Of a stretch of DNA of 64,000 nt, positions 9,303 to 18,229 are shown piece after piece; within the stretch, counting starts at the first letter, position 1, and each line of letters begins with the position of its first letter. Under the pieces are notes generated by a model. That model saw nothing but the letters and a program-made list of their open reading frames with translations, was not told where the DNA came from and ran no database searches. Origin of the DNA: Pseudomonas fluorescens (GTDB lineage Bacteria > Pseudomonadota > Gammaproteobacteria > Pseudomonadales > Pseudomonadaceae). The translations under genes were made by a program, and so were the position numbers. The stretch is from NCBI RefSeq assembly GCF_902497775.2, contig NZ_OZ024668.1:2503826-2567825 (forward strand), written 5' to 3'.

Positions 9303-10961
9303 ATGGATAAATACGCGACCCGCCAGTGGCTGCCCCATGAAAAGCCCTCGATGCCGGGCTCGCCGTCGACACCCCTGCACCCTGTGCCCAAGCGCCTGGC
9401 TTTTGGCCTGGTCGGCTTGCTGGTGGCCATTACCGGCGGGTTGGGCAATGCCCTGGTGACCGCCAACCTGCAGTTCCTGCAAGGTGCCCTGGGCGCAACC
9501 ACGGCAGAAATGGCCTGGCTGCCGGCCGCTTACGTCATGACCAACGTGTCGATGAACCTGCTGTTGGTGAAGTTTCGCCAGGAGTTCGGCCTGCGCGCCT
9601 TCACCGAGATCTTCCTGGCGCTGTATGCCCTGGTGACCTTCGCCCACCTGTTCGTCAACGACCTCAACTCGGCCATCGCCGTGCGCGCCGCCCATGGCAT
9701 GGTCGGTGCGGTGCTGAGCTCGCTTGGGCTGTATTACATGATCCAGGCGTTCCCGGCCCAGTGGCGGCTCAAAGCCCTGGTGCTGGGGCTGGGCGCCTCG
9801 CAACTGGCGCTACCGCTGGCGCGGATTTTCTCCGAAGACCTGCTGCAGATCGCCGAATGGCGCGGCCTGTACCTGTTCGAACTGGGCCTGGCGCTGACGG
9901 CGCTGGGCTGCGTGCTGCTGCTCAAGCTGCCGCCAGGCGACCGCTTCAAGACCTTCGAGCCACTGGATTTTCTCACCTTCGCAATCATGTCCAGCGGCGT
10001 TGCCCTGCTCTGCGCGGTGTTGTCGCTGGGGCGCATCGACTGGTGGCTGGAAGCGCCGTGGATCGGCGTCGCCCTTGCCGCCTCGATCGCCCTGATCATC
10101 ACCGGCCTTGCCATCGAGCACAACCGCAGCAACCCGCTGCTGATGACCCGCTGGCTGGGCAGCGGCGTGGCCCTGCGCCTGGCATTCTGCGTGATCCTGA
10201 TCCGCATGGTCACCTCCGAGCAGTCCACCGGCGCGGTGGGCTTTCTGCAAGCATTGAACCTGGGCAGCGAACAGATGCGTAGCCTGTACTGGGTGATGCT
10301 GCTGGGCGCGGTGTCGGGGCTGGTGGTCAGCGCCCTGACCATCAACCCGCAGCACCTGGTGCTGCCGTTGTTCATTTCCCTGGCGCTGATGGCCACCGGC
10401 TCGTTCATGGACAGCTCATCGAGCAACCTGACCCGCCCGGCGCAGATGTACTTCAGCCAGTTCCTGCTGGCCTTCGGCGGCACGTTCTTTCTCGGCCCGA
10501 CCATGGCCCTGGGCATCAGCCATATCCGCACCAACCCGCGCAACCTGGTCAGTTTTTCGGTGATGTTCGGTATCTGCAACAACCTTGGCGGCCTGATTGG
10601 CGCGGCCTTGCTGGGTACCTTCCAGATCGCCCGGGAGAAATTCCACTCAAGCTACCTGGTCGAGCAACTGACCCTGCTCGACCCGCAGGTGCTCAGCCGC
10701 ATACAAGGCGGCGCGGCGTCCTATGCCGGGGTCATCGCTGACCCGGCGCTGCGCACCTCGGTGGGCAACCGTCTGCTGGCCAACGCCGCCACCCGCGAGG
10801 CGAACATTCTGGCCTACAACGATGTCTTCATTCTGATCGGCAGCATTGCCATACTGACCATGATCTGGATTTTCATCCGCAGCCTGTGGCTGTGGTACAC
10901 CACCCGCACCGTCAGTGCGGTTGCAACCCTGGACTCTAGCCGTGGTGCCCCTGCTCAATGA
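9303..10961 (+). CDS. MFS multidrug transporter, DHA2 (EmrB/QacA-like) family
   Basis: A 552-residue integral membrane protein with about 14 hydrophobic segments, the number typical of DHA2 drug:H+ antiporters. It overlaps the next gene by 4 bp (ATGA), and that gene encodes an EmrA-type adaptor. The two should therefore form an inner-membrane efflux pump with its periplasmic adaptor, probably joined to a TolC-type outer-membrane protein made elsewhere. I chose the ATG at 9303 (MDKYATRQWLPHEKP) because AGGAA lies just upstream. An earlier in-frame start at 9255 runs through the REP-like element and is unlikely. The substrate cannot be read from the sequence. Confidence 0.9.
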   Translation: MDKYATRQWLPHEKPSMPGSPSTPLHPVPKRLAFGLVGLLVAITGGLGNALVTANLQFLQGALGATTAEMAWLPAAYVMTNVSMNLLLVKFRQEFGLRAFTEIFLALYALVTFAHLFVNDLNSAIAVRAAHGMVGAVLSSLGLYYMIQAFPAQWRLKALVLGLGASQLALPLARIFSEDLLQIAEWRGLYLFELGLALTALGCVLLLKLPPGDRFKTFEPLDFLTFAIMSSGVALLCAVLSLGRIDWWLEAPWIGVALAASIALIITGLAIEHNRSNPLLMTRWLGSGVALRLAFCVILIRMVTSEQSTGAVGFLQALNLGSEQMRSLYWVMLLGAVSGLVVSALTINPQHLVLPLFISLALMATGSFMDSSSSNLTRPAQMYFSQFLLAFGGTFFLGPTMALGISHIRTNPRNLVSFSVMFGICNNLGGLIGAALLGTFQIAREKFHSSYLVEQLTLLDPQVLSRIQGGAASYAGVIADPALRTSVGNRLLANAATREANILAYNDVFILIGSIAILTMIWIFIRSLWLWYTTRTVSAVATLDSSRGAPAQ

Positions 10962-12127
10962 CCCAACCGACGACCACGACCACCACCGCCATCGCCGAAA
11001 CCCCCGAAGGGGTCACCCCACCTGCCAACGCCGCCAGTGAACAACGCTCAACGCGCCGGCGGGTGCTGTCGTCAATGATCTTTGCCAGCGTGGCCATTGT
11101 CGGCGTGCTGGTGGTGCTCTATGCCTGGCAATTGCCGCCGTTCAGCAGCGCCATCGAAAGCACCGAGAACGCCCTGGTGCGTGGCCAGGTGACGATCATC
11201 GGCCCGCAACTGAGCGGTTATGTGTTCGAAGTGCCGGTGCAGGACTTCCAGTTCGTCAAGGCCGGCGACCTGCTGGTGCGCCTGGATGACCGCATCTACA
11301 AGCAGCGCCTGCATCAGGCCCAGGCTCAGCTTGAGCAACAAAAGGCGGCGCTGGCCAACAACCTGCAGCAACGCAACAGCGCCGAAGCCACCATCCTCCA
11401 GCGTCAGGCAGCCATTGCCGATAACCAGGCCCAGGCGCGCAAGAGCCGCGCCGACCTGCAGCGCAACGAAGCGCTGATCCGCGATGGCTCGGTGTCACGC
11501 AGCGACCTGGACCTCACCCGCGCCGCCGACGCCCGAGCCGCGGCCGCCCTGGCCCAGGCCAAGGCGGCGCTGGAAATCGCCCGCCAGGACCTGCAGACGG
11601 TGATCGTCAACCGTGACTCGCTGGAGGCTTCGGTGGAGAACGCCAAGGCCGCCCTGGAGCTGGCCCGAATCGATCTGGACAACACCCGGGTCACCGCCCC
11701 GCGCGACGGCCAGCTGGGGCAGATTGGTGTGCGCCTGGGGGCTTATGTCAATTCCGGCGCACAGTTGATGGCGCTAGTGCCCGATACCCTGTGGGTGATC
11801 GCCAACATGAAAGAAACCCAGATGGACAACGTGCGTATCGGCCAGCCGGTGACCTTCACCGTCGATGCGCTCAACCACCTGAAACTGCGCGGGCATGTGC
11901 AGCGCATCTCGCCGGCCACCGGCTCCGAGTTCGCCCTGCTGCAGTCCGACAACGCCACCGGCAACTTCGTCAAGATCGCCCAGCGCATCCCCGTACGCAT
12001 CAGCGTCGATCCTGAGCAGCCCGAAGCGCAACGCCTGCGCCCGGGGATGTCGGTAGTGGTCAGTATCGACACCCGGTACGTGGTTGAAAGCGACCGTGAA
12101 GGCGCCGCGCTCAGGCAGGATCAGTAA
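10958..12127 (+). CDS. HlyD/EmrA-family periplasmic adaptor protein
   Basis: A 389-residue membrane-fusion protein. Residues 1-30 are cytoplasmic, a single membrane anchor follows (MIFASVAIVGVLVVLYAW), then a lipoyl/barrel-sandwich half (RGQVTIIGPQLSGYV). A long alpha-helical hairpin rich in Q, A and R spans about residues 110-235 (HQAQAQLEQQKAALANN onwards), followed by the second lipoyl half and a beta-barrel domain. Its start overlaps the MFS transporter stop (ATGA), so the two are co-translated. The last 17 bp overlap the convergent cupin gene. Confidence 0.92.
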   Translation: MTQPTTTTTTAIAETPEGVTPPANAASEQRSTRRRVLSSMIFASVAIVGVLVVLYAWQLPPFSSAIESTENALVRGQVTIIGPQLSGYVFEVPVQDFQFVKAGDLLVRLDDRIYKQRLHQAQAQLEQQKAALANNLQQRNSAEATILQRQAAIADNQAQARKSRADLQRNEALIRDGSVSRSDLDLTRAADARAAAALAQAKAALEIARQDLQTVIVNRDSLEASVENAKAALELARIDLDNTRVTAPRDGQLGQIGVRLGAYVNSGAQLMALVPDTLWVIANMKETQMDNVRIGQPVTFTVDALNHLKLRGHVQRISPATGSEFALLQSDNATGNFVKIAQRIPVRISVDPEQPEAQRLRPGMSVVVSIDTRYVVESDREGAALRQDQ

Positions 12128-12671
12128 GCACGTGCCAGGCTGAGTTCAGCCAACCGTCCGGGCCGGTCACCGGGTCTTGCCGAGGCAACGGCACCTGGGC
12201 GATGCGGGCCTGGCAGCGGTCATGGCTGGCGGGGCTGGGGCGCTGAATGTCGTAGTCTTGCTGGCCCAGCGGGTAGGCCCCCACTACCAGAAAGTCTTCG
12301 CTGCTGTCGACACAGCAGTGCCCGGTACCGGCCGCCAACACCAGCACATCACCGCGTTTGAGCGCCAGGGTTTGCCCCTGCGCACCGCCCAGGATGACCC
12401 GTGCATGTCCACTGACAACGCCGAGGGTTTCGTGGGCATTGGAGTGATAATGCTGATAATCGAAGATGCCCGCCCGCCACAGCGGTAGCCATTGATGCTC
12501 GCTGAACAGGGCTTCGAACGCCGCAGCGTTATCGGCCCGTTCATCAAGGCGCAGGTGATAGAACAGCACCGGCAGGCGGCTGTTTGGCGTTGCGCCGTCG
12601 TCGTCGAAGTAGAACGTCCGGCGATTGCCGAGCGCGGTGTGTGGCTCAATGTAGCTGCCTTGCCGGTTCAT
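12111..12671 (-). CDS. Cupin-domain protein
   Basis: A 186-residue soluble protein with a single cupin barrel. The metal-binding motif 1 is seen in HYHSNAHETLGVVSG around residues 75-90 and motif 2 in GDVLVLAAGTGHCC around residues 107-120. It resembles the YjlB-like small cupins of unknown function. The ATG at 12671 begins MNRQGSYIEPH, with only a weak ribosome site. The 3' end overlaps the convergent adaptor gene by 17 bp, so transcription from one may interfere with the other. No substrate can be assigned. Confidence 0.85.
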   Translation of the reverse strand: MNRQGSYIEPHTALGNRRTFYFDDDGATPNSRLPVLFYHLRLDERADNAAAFEALFSEHQWLPLWRAGIFDYQHYHSNAHETLGVVSGHARVILGGAQGQTLALKRGDVLVLAAGTGHCCVDSSEDFLVVGAYPLGQQDYDIQRPSPASHDRCQARIAQVPLPRQDPVTGPDGWLNSAWHVLTDPA

Positions 12672-12696
12672 GGACGAAGCCCTGCGCTATTGCCGG

Positions 12697-12969
12697 TCAA
12701 TGATCCATTTCATCCTTGGTGATCTTGCCGCTGTTGGCATCGACGTGGAATTCGTACTTCATCCCATCCGCCTTGATGCCCTCGCCTTCCCAGTGATCAT
12801 CGTCGGCTTCAATCTTGGTGATCTGTGTGTAGCCAGCTGCTTTGAGTGTAGCTTGCGCTTCTGCCTGATCGACCTTCCAGTCGGCGCCGGGCTGATCGGC
12901 CCAAATCGACGTGGTAGCGACGGCGCCCAGCAGGCCCAGGCCTGTGAACAGGGTTTTCAGGGTTTTCAT
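12697..12969 (-). CDS. Secreted PepSY-domain protein
   Basis: A 90-residue protein with a signal peptide (MKTLKTLFTGLGLLGAVATTSIWA) and one PepSY-like domain (AQATLKAAGYTQITKIEADDDHWEGEGIKADG) with the acidic C-terminus common in this family. PepSY proteins are periplasmic and often bind or inhibit other proteins or metals. AGGAAG lies 7 nt before the ATG. It is 26 bp upstream of the cupin gene on the same strand and may be co-transcribed with it. Confidence 0.88.
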   Translation of the reverse strand: MKTLKTLFTGLGLLGAVATTSIWADQPGADWKVDQAEAQATLKAAGYTQITKIEADDDHWEGEGIKADGMKYEFHVDANSGKITKDEMDH

Positions 12970-13165
12970 CGTGCGACTTCCTGTAGTGCATGAAGGTTAT
13001 CGGTGGACCCTGCGGCCCTTGCATTAGTTCGAGCGACCCGCCCGGCTGCAGATTTTGCCGGTGCCGACGTCCACCGGTCGGGAATCCTCCCGGCCAACAG
13101 AACAATGCCACCGGCCGCAGCGCTCTAAGCTGTATCGAAACGGTCAGGCCATTCGAGGCGCAGCG

Positions 13166-14497
13166 ATGAGTTTCATTCTCTGGATGGCCGTGCTCGGTGC
13201 CGTGCTGCTGACCTTGGCCCTGGCAGCGTCCTACTTGCGCTGGTTGCCGGTGACCACCTCGGCGGTGTGCCTGGTGCTGGGCATCGCCATTGGCCCCTCG
13301 GGCGTTGGGCTGTTGCAGTTGGATCTGGTGGCAGCAGCGCCGTGGATGGAGCATCTGACCGAAGTCGCGCTGCTGTTTTCGTTGTTCGTCAGCGGCCTGA
13401 AGTTACGCCTGGCCTTGAGCCGACGCCTGTGGCGCGTCGCTTTTGGCCTGGCCGGCCCGGTGATGCTGCTGAGCATCGCCGGCTTGTGCCTGCTGCTACA
13501 CCTGTTGCTCAACCTGCCTTGGGGTGTAGCGCTGTTGATTGCGGCGATTCTTGCGCCTACCGACCCGGTCCTCGCCTCACTGGTGCAGGTCAGCAATGCC
13601 CAGGACGTGGATGCGGTGCGCTTTGGGCTTTGCGGTGAAGCCGGGCTCAATGACGGCGTGGCATTTCCGTTCGTGCTGCTGGGCTTGCTGATGATCGGCC
13701 CGCAGGCATTCAACGCCTCATCCCTGCTGCACTGGACGCTCCACGACCTGCTCTGGGCGGTGCCGGCCGGCCTGCTGCTGGGCTATGTCATGGGCCGCGG
13801 CCTGGGCCGGCTAACCCTGGCCTTGAGCATCCGTAACGACGACAGCACGGTATCGCCCAACGACTACCTGACCCTGGCCTTGATCGCCCTGGCGTACGTC
13901 GGGGCGCAGATGATCGAGGGCTATGGTTTTCTTTCGGTGTTCGCCGCCGGGCTTGGCCTGCGCCGGGTCGAGGTGAACTCCTCGGGCAGCGCCAGTGTGC
14001 CGGCCGAGCATCGGGTGCAACCGGTAGTCGGGCACCAGCACCTCGAACCGGATCAGGCCGTACACGGCGACACGGCAACGCTTGAGGACAGCGAAGTGGC
14101 CGCCGGGATCATGATGGGCGACATGCTGGCCTTCGGGAACCTGGTGGAACGGGTGATGGAGGTGTTCCTGGTGACCCTGCTGGGCATCGTGCTGCTCAAC
14201 CACTGGGATTGGCGAGCGGTAAGCGTGGGATTGATTCTGTTTCTGCTGATACGCCCTCTGGGAGTCTACCTGCTGCCCTGGGGCGCCCTGCTCAATCACC
14301 GCCAGCGACTGCTGGTGGGCTGGTTCGGCATCCGCGGTATTGGCAGCCTCTATTACCTGTTCTATGCCTTGAACCTGGGCCTGCCGGAGGCGTTCAGCGG
14401 CCAGTGCACGGACCTGGTGCTGTCAATCGTGGCGCTGAGCATCGTCGTACATGGGCTGACCACCCAGCCGCTGCTGAGCAGGTATCAGCCGCGCTGA
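13166..14497 (+). CDS. Cation:proton antiporter (CPA1/NhaP-like)
   Basis: A 443-residue membrane protein with about 12 hydrophobic segments. The Na+/H+ exchanger core is visible, with LAPTDPVLASLVQVSNA near residues 130-145 and the LCGEAGLNDGVAFPFV segment near residue 155, whose acidic residues are the ion-binding site in this family. A hydrophilic insertion lies near residues 275-310. The ATG at 13166 (MSFILWMAVLG) has GAGG upstream at good spacing. The frame is open further upstream, but that part is arginine-rich and not membrane-like. Probably an Na+(K+)/H+ antiporter for pH or salt homeostasis; the ion is not determined. Confidence 0.88.
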   Translation: MSFILWMAVLGAVLLTLALAASYLRWLPVTTSAVCLVLGIAIGPSGVGLLQLDLVAAAPWMEHLTEVALLFSLFVSGLKLRLALSRRLWRVAFGLAGPVMLLSIAGLCLLLHLLLNLPWGVALLIAAILAPTDPVLASLVQVSNAQDVDAVRFGLCGEAGLNDGVAFPFVLLGLLMIGPQAFNASSLLHWTLHDLLWAVPAGLLLGYVMGRGLGRLTLALSIRNDDSTVSPNDYLTLALIALAYVGAQMIEGYGFLSVFAAGLGLRRVEVNSSGSASVPAEHRVQPVVGHQHLEPDQAVHGDTATLEDSEVAAGIMMGDMLAFGNLVERVMEVFLVTLLGIVLLNHWDWRAVSVGLILFLLIRPLGVYLLPWGALLNHRQRLLVGWFGIRGIGSLYYLFYALNLGLPEAFSGQCTDLVLSIVALSIVVHGLTTQPLLSRYQPR

Positions 14498-14525
14498 CAC
14501 CGCCCCGCCTGGCGCTCGAGGGACA

Positions 14526-14672
14526 TTACTCGTCAGGCTTGCGCTGGTTTTGCCGGGCGATGGACTCTTCGCGGCGGCGCCGTCGGGCCAGCGCCGAACC
14601 CAAGGCGAGGACGACGACTGAGGCGATCAGCATCGCCGCCAGCAACAGGTAACCCCAATGAATATTCATCAT
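14526..14672 (-). CDS. Small single-helix membrane protein
   Basis: About 48 residues (MMNIHWGYLLLAAMLIASVVV, then ALARRRRREE and a polar tail): one transmembrane helix followed by a strongly basic cytoplasmic tail. It lies downstream of the TraX-like gene on the same strand. The start is uncertain, as an ATG at 14711 is also in frame and no clear ribosome site distinguishes them. Family unknown. Confidence 0.5.
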   Translation of the reverse strand: MMNIHWGYLLLAAMLIASVVVLALGSALARRRRREESIARQNQRKPDE

Positions 14673-14782
14673 CTTGCACACCAGGGCTTTGATCATGCCC
14701 ACATTGATCAATTGATCGCATTATCCTGGGTCGGCGTTACTGCGGCGGGTGAACCAGTCGGTCAGTGGAGTATAGAAGGCCA

Positions 14783-15511
14783 TTAGCGACCGAGTTCGAT
14801 CAGGGCTTTGATCAACGCCAGGTGCAGCGGATAAAACCAGTAGCCCCAACGCCCGACCCGCCAGATTCGCTGCGGCCAGGCATGGCGCAGCATCGCCAGC
14901 CCCAGGGGGGCGGCGCAAAAGGCCATGCCCAGGGCCATCAATGCAAGCGGATGGACAGTGTGCCGCTGTAGCCAATGATCGGTCAGGTTCGCCGCTGCCG
15001 CCGTCACGCCGGGCAGCAGCCAGGCCAACCCGCGCAAGCGCAAAGCCAGCACGAACGCGGCGGGCAGCAATACGCCGGGCATGCCGTACATCAGCACCTC
15101 GGCGGCCCCTGTCGAGGCAATCAACGCGCCCAGGGCAACCAGGGCTGCCGTATGGCTGCGATGGTGCACGCCCCAGGCAATCAGCAGACCCAGGGTCAGG
15201 GTCGGCATGACACTGAGGGTTGGCGAATCGACATTCAACCAGCGGTAAGGCGCCTCGGACAGCAGCGAGAACAGCACCAGCCACATCAGGTAGCGGCCGT
15301 TCGCCTGGCTAAAGGCCTGCCCGGGCGCAGAACGGGTGACATTGGCGGCAATCGCCAGGCAAAACCAGGGGAATGCCAGGCGTCCGACGATGAACAACCA
15401 AACCTGCTCGGGCCAGAGAAAACGCAGGTGATCGGCGACCATGGTGAGGATCGCCAGCCACTTGAGCAGGTCCAGGCCGGTATCCCGTTGATGTGTGTGC
15501 GGCGCTGTCAT
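14783..15511 (-). CDS. TraX-family membrane protein
   Basis: About 242 residues with roughly eight hydrophobic helices. The TraX signature is at the N-terminus (DLLKWLAILTMVADHLRFLWPE) and the C-terminal GYWFYPLHLALIKAL is also typical. TraX acetylates F-pilin in plasmid systems. Chromosomal homologues belong to a broad acyltransferase-like group and their substrates are mostly unknown. The ATG at 15511 (MTAPHTHQRD) has GGGA at good spacing; an ATG at 15529 is the alternative. The gene is divergent from the LexA-box gene, so the box at 15601 might affect both. Confidence 0.82.
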   Translation of the reverse strand: MTAPHTHQRDTGLDLLKWLAILTMVADHLRFLWPEQVWLFIVGRLAFPWFCLAIAANVTRSAPGQAFSQANGRYLMWLVLFSLLSEAPYRWLNVDSPTLSVMPTLTLGLLIAWGVHHRSHTAALVALGALIASTGAAEVLMYGMPGVLLPAAFVLALRLRGLAWLLPGVTAAAANLTDHWLQRHTVHPLALMALGMAFCAAPLGLAMLRHAWPQRIWRVGRWGYWFYPLHLALIKALIELGR

Positions 15512-15600
15512 ATCGATCCCGGTCAGCATGATGCTGCTCTGACAATGCCACACCTTGCAGTTTGTCGGTTGGGCTGGCAAAAAGTTGCAAACATGGAATA

Positions 15601-15616
15601 CTGTACATGCATACAG
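15601..15616. promoter_or_regulatory. LexA (SOS) operator
   Basis: CTGTACATGCATACAG matches the gammaproteobacterial LexA consensus CTGT-N8-ACAG exactly at both half-sites and is AT-rich in the middle. It lies 15 bp before the start of the 66-residue gene, with a possible -35 element TTGCAA at 15585-15590, where bound LexA would block transcription. Confidence 0.8.
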
Positions 15617-15631
15617 CATCAACGGATAACC

Positions 15632-15832
15632 ATGATGACCGACTACGATGAAGACTTCGCCGCGCCCGACTCACCAACCCTGGTGGACATGTGGAAGCAT
15701 CAGGTGGTGCTGATGACCAACGAAGCTGAGTACCTGAACACCGAGCTGCTCAAGGCGCGGCAGAACATTGCCAAGCTGGTGGCGATCAATGCCGAACTTG
15801 CGGACCAGTTGCGCGGCGTGCGTGGGCGATGA
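15632..15832 (+). CDS. Small protein of unknown function under a LexA box
   Basis: A 66-residue acidic, helical protein (MMTDYDEDFAAPDSPTLVDM, then a leucine- and alanine-rich helix such as NTELLKARQNIAKLVAINAEL that could form a coiled coil). No catalytic motif, signal peptide or membrane segment. A perfect LexA operator lies just upstream, so DNA-damage induction is expected. The start may be ATG at 15632 or 15635. The gene ends 2 bp before the convergent LysR gene. Function not recognised; a cell-division or repair accessory role would be inference from regulation only. Confidence 0.75.
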   Translation: MMTDYDEDFAAPDSPTLVDMWKHQVVLMTNEAEYLNTELLKARQNIAKLVAINAELADQLRGVRGR

Positions 15833-15834
15833 GC

Positions 15835-16728
15835 TCACGCAGTCTCCTCATCCTTGAGTACCTCGCCGCGCTCCTCCAGCAACTGTACAAAGGTGCTCAA
15901 ACTGCGCGATACCGTGCCCCGCCGCCACACCAGCCAGGTACGCAGGTAACGAAAGCGCTGCGACAGCGGCCAGACACTGACCGTGCTGCAGCCGGGCATG
16001 CTCTCGAGCATGCTGCGCGGCATCAGCGCCAGGCCGGCACCGGCACTGACGCAGGCGAGCATGCCGTGGTATGACTCCATCTCGATGATCTTGCCGGGCA
16101 CCGCCTGGTCCTGGGCAAACCAGCTCTCGAAGTGATGCCGGTACGAGCAGTTGGCGCGAAAGGCGTAGATGGTCATGCCGTTGACCTCGGCGGCGCGGCT
16201 GATCGGCGCATGGTTCAGTGGCGCAATCAGCACCATCTCCTCGACGAACACCGGCACTCCCTCAAGCGCCGGATGCAGCACCGGGCCGTCGACAAACGCC
16301 GCACTCAGGCGCCCGGCCAGCACCCCGTCGATCATGGCCCCGGAAGGCCCGGTGGTCAGGTCCAGCTCGACCTTGGCATAGGCCTGGTTGTATGCCGCCA
16401 GCAGTGTCGGGATACGCACGGCGGCCGTGCTTTCCAGCGAGCCGAGGGCAAAGGCGCCCTGCGGTTCGTCACCGGCCACAGTCAGCCGCGCCTCGGCCAC
16501 CAGGTCGAGAATGCGCCGGGCATAGTCGAGAAAATTCCAGCCCGCTGGCGACAAGCGCAAGCGACTTTTCTCGCGGATGAACAACTCGGCACCGAGTTCC
16601 TGCTCCAGCTGCTTGATCCGCGTGGTCAGGTTCGACGGCACACGGTGGATGTGCTGCGCTGCAGCGCTGATGCTGCCCTGCTCGGCCACCGCCTTGAACA
16701 TCTCCAGTTGCACCAGGTCCATCGTCAT
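15835..16728 (-). CDS. LysR-family transcriptional regulator
   Basis: A 297-residue LysR regulator. The N-terminal winged helix-turn-helix is clear ([42 protein letters not shown]). The effector-binding domain follows (residues 90-290). It is divergent from the aldehyde dehydrogenase gene, about 100 bp apart, the usual LysR arrangement, so it probably controls that gene in response to its substrate. The ATG at 16728 follows GAGAGA; an ATG at 16722 gives MDLVQLEMF. Upstream in-frame sequence reads into the promoter region and was not included. Confidence 0.9.
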   Translation of the reverse strand: MTMDLVQLEMFKAVAEQGSISAAAQHIHRVPSNLTTRIKQLEQELGAELFIREKSRLRLSPAGWNFLDYARRILDLVAEARLTVAGDEPQGAFALGSLESTAAVRIPTLLAAYNQAYAKVELDLTTGPSGAMIDGVLAGRLSAAFVDGPVLHPALEGVPVFVEEMVLIAPLNHAPISRAAEVNGMTIYAFRANCSYRHHFESWFAQDQAVPGKIIEMESYHGMLACVSAGAGLALMPRSMLESMPGCSTVSVWPLSQRFRYLRTWLVWRRGTVSRSLSTFVQLLEERGEVLKDEETA

Positions 16729-16825
16729 TCTCTCTGCGTGAATGTTTTGCTCAGTATTATTCAGTTTAAGGCAAAGGTACAACGCAGTAGTCTGAAGCCG
16801 TTCCCCTCCCATCAGGACCGCCGTG

Positions 16826-18217
16826 ATGACCGCGATCAACTTCCAGACCCACGCTTTGTCGATCAACCCCGCCACCGGCGAGCAGATCGGCCATTATGCC
16901 TATGAAAGCGACGCTGTCCTCGATGCAGCCCTGGCCCGGGCGACTAAAGGTTTCGCGGCCTGGCGCCGCACGCCGGTAGCCGCGCGCACCGAGCTGCTGC
17001 TGGCCCTGGCTGGCACCCTGCGCGACAACGCCGTGGCCATGGCACGCATGATTACCGACGAAATGGGCAAGCCGGTCGCCCAGGCCAAGGGCGAGATCGA
17101 AAAATGCGCCCAGCTCTGCGAGTGGTACGCAGCCAACGGCCCGGCCATGCTCCAGGCCGAGCCGGCCCAGGTGCCCGCTGGCAAGGCACGTATCGAATAC
17201 CGCCCGCTCGGCCCGCTGCTGGCGGTGATGCCGTGGAACTTCCCGATCTGGCAGGTGCTGCGCGGCGCGGTACCGGCGCTGCTGGCTGGCAATACCTATG
17301 TGCTCAAGCACGCGCCGAACGTGATGGGCAGCGCCTACCTGCTGCTGGAGTCGTTCCAGCGGGCTGGCTTCCCTGAGGGTGTGTTCGAGGTGATCAATGT
17401 CACCCCGGACGGCGTGTCCAAGGCCATTGCCGACCCGCGCATCGCCGCCGTGACCCTGACCGGCAGCGTGCGGGCGGGCACCGCCATCGGCGCCCAGGCC
17501 GGTGCCGCACTGAAAAAGTGCGTGCTGGAACTGGGCGGCTCCGATCCGTTCATCGTGCTCAACGATGCCAACCTCGATGAAGCGGTAAACGCCGCGGTAA
17601 TCGGCCGCTACCAGAACACCGGCCAGGTCTGCGCCGCCGCCAAGCGCCTGATCGTCGAGCAAGGCGTGGTCGAGGCATTCACCCGCAAGTTCGTCGAAGC
17701 CACCAAAGCCCTGGTAACGGGCGACCCACACGCCAGCGAGACCTACATTGGCCCGATGGCCCGCTTCGACCTGCGCGAGGAACTGGACCAGCAAGTCCAG
17801 GCAACCCTGGCCGAAGGCGCGACCCTGCTGCTTGGCGGTGGCAAGGCCGAAGGCATTGGCAACTACTACCAGCCCACCGTGCTGGCCGACGTCACCGACC
17901 AGATGACTTCGTTCAAGCAGGAATTGTTCGGCCCGGTGGCCTCGATCATCACTGCCCGTGATGCCCGCCACGCCCTGGAGCTGGCCAACGACAGCGAATT
18001 CGGCCTGGCCTCGACTATCTACACCAGCAACGCCGCGCTGGCCGAGCAACTGGCCGATGAACTGGACACCGGCGGCGTGTTCATCAACGGCTACTGCGCC
18101 AGCGACCCGCGCGTGACCTTCGGTGGCGTGAAAAAAAGCGGCTTTGGCCGGGAGCTGTCGCACTTCGGCGTGCGCGAGTTCTGCAATGCGCAGACGGTAT
18201 GGGTGGATCGCAACTGA
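16826..18217 (+). CDS. NAD(P)-dependent aldehyde dehydrogenase, succinate-semialdehyde type (Sad/YneI-like)
   Basis: 463 residues, full length for the family. Motifs present: PWNFP (residues 136-140), the glycine motif LTGSVRAG (211-218), the general base E235 in ELGGSDPF, and the catalytic C269 in [11 protein letters not shown]. The [16 protein letters not shown] and [15 protein letters not shown] segments resemble E. coli Sad/YneI more than GabD. It likely oxidises succinate semialdehyde or a related aldehyde in the cytoplasm. ATG at 16826 is preferred over the GTG at 16823 because AGGA is spaced 8 nt away. It is divergent from the LysR gene and convergent with the MocR gene. Confidence 0.88.
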   Translation: MTAINFQTHALSINPATGEQIGHYAYESDAVLDAALARATKGFAAWRRTPVAARTELLLALAGTLRDNAVAMARMITDEMGKPVAQAKGEIEKCAQLCEWYAANGPAMLQAEPAQVPAGKARIEYRPLGPLLAVMPWNFPIWQVLRGAVPALLAGNTYVLKHAPNVMGSAYLLLESFQRAGFPEGVFEVINVTPDGVSKAIADPRIAAVTLTGSVRAGTAIGAQAGAALKKCVLELGGSDPFIVLNDANLDEAVNAAVIGRYQNTGQVCAAAKRLIVEQGVVEAFTRKFVEATKALVTGDPHASETYIGPMARFDLREELDQQVQATLAEGATLLLGGGKAEGIGNYYQPTVLADVTDQMTSFKQELFGPVASIITARDARHALELANDSEFGLASTIYTSNAALAEQLADELDTGGVFINGYCASDPRVTFGGVKKSGFGRELSHFGVREFCNAQTVWVDRN

Positions 18218-18229
18218 CAGCCGCCACGG

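Noticed and set aside
16766..18163. Long open frame opposite the aldehyde dehydrogenase
   Set aside because: The dehydrogenase motifs and ribosome site on the plus strand are clear; the antisense frame has none.
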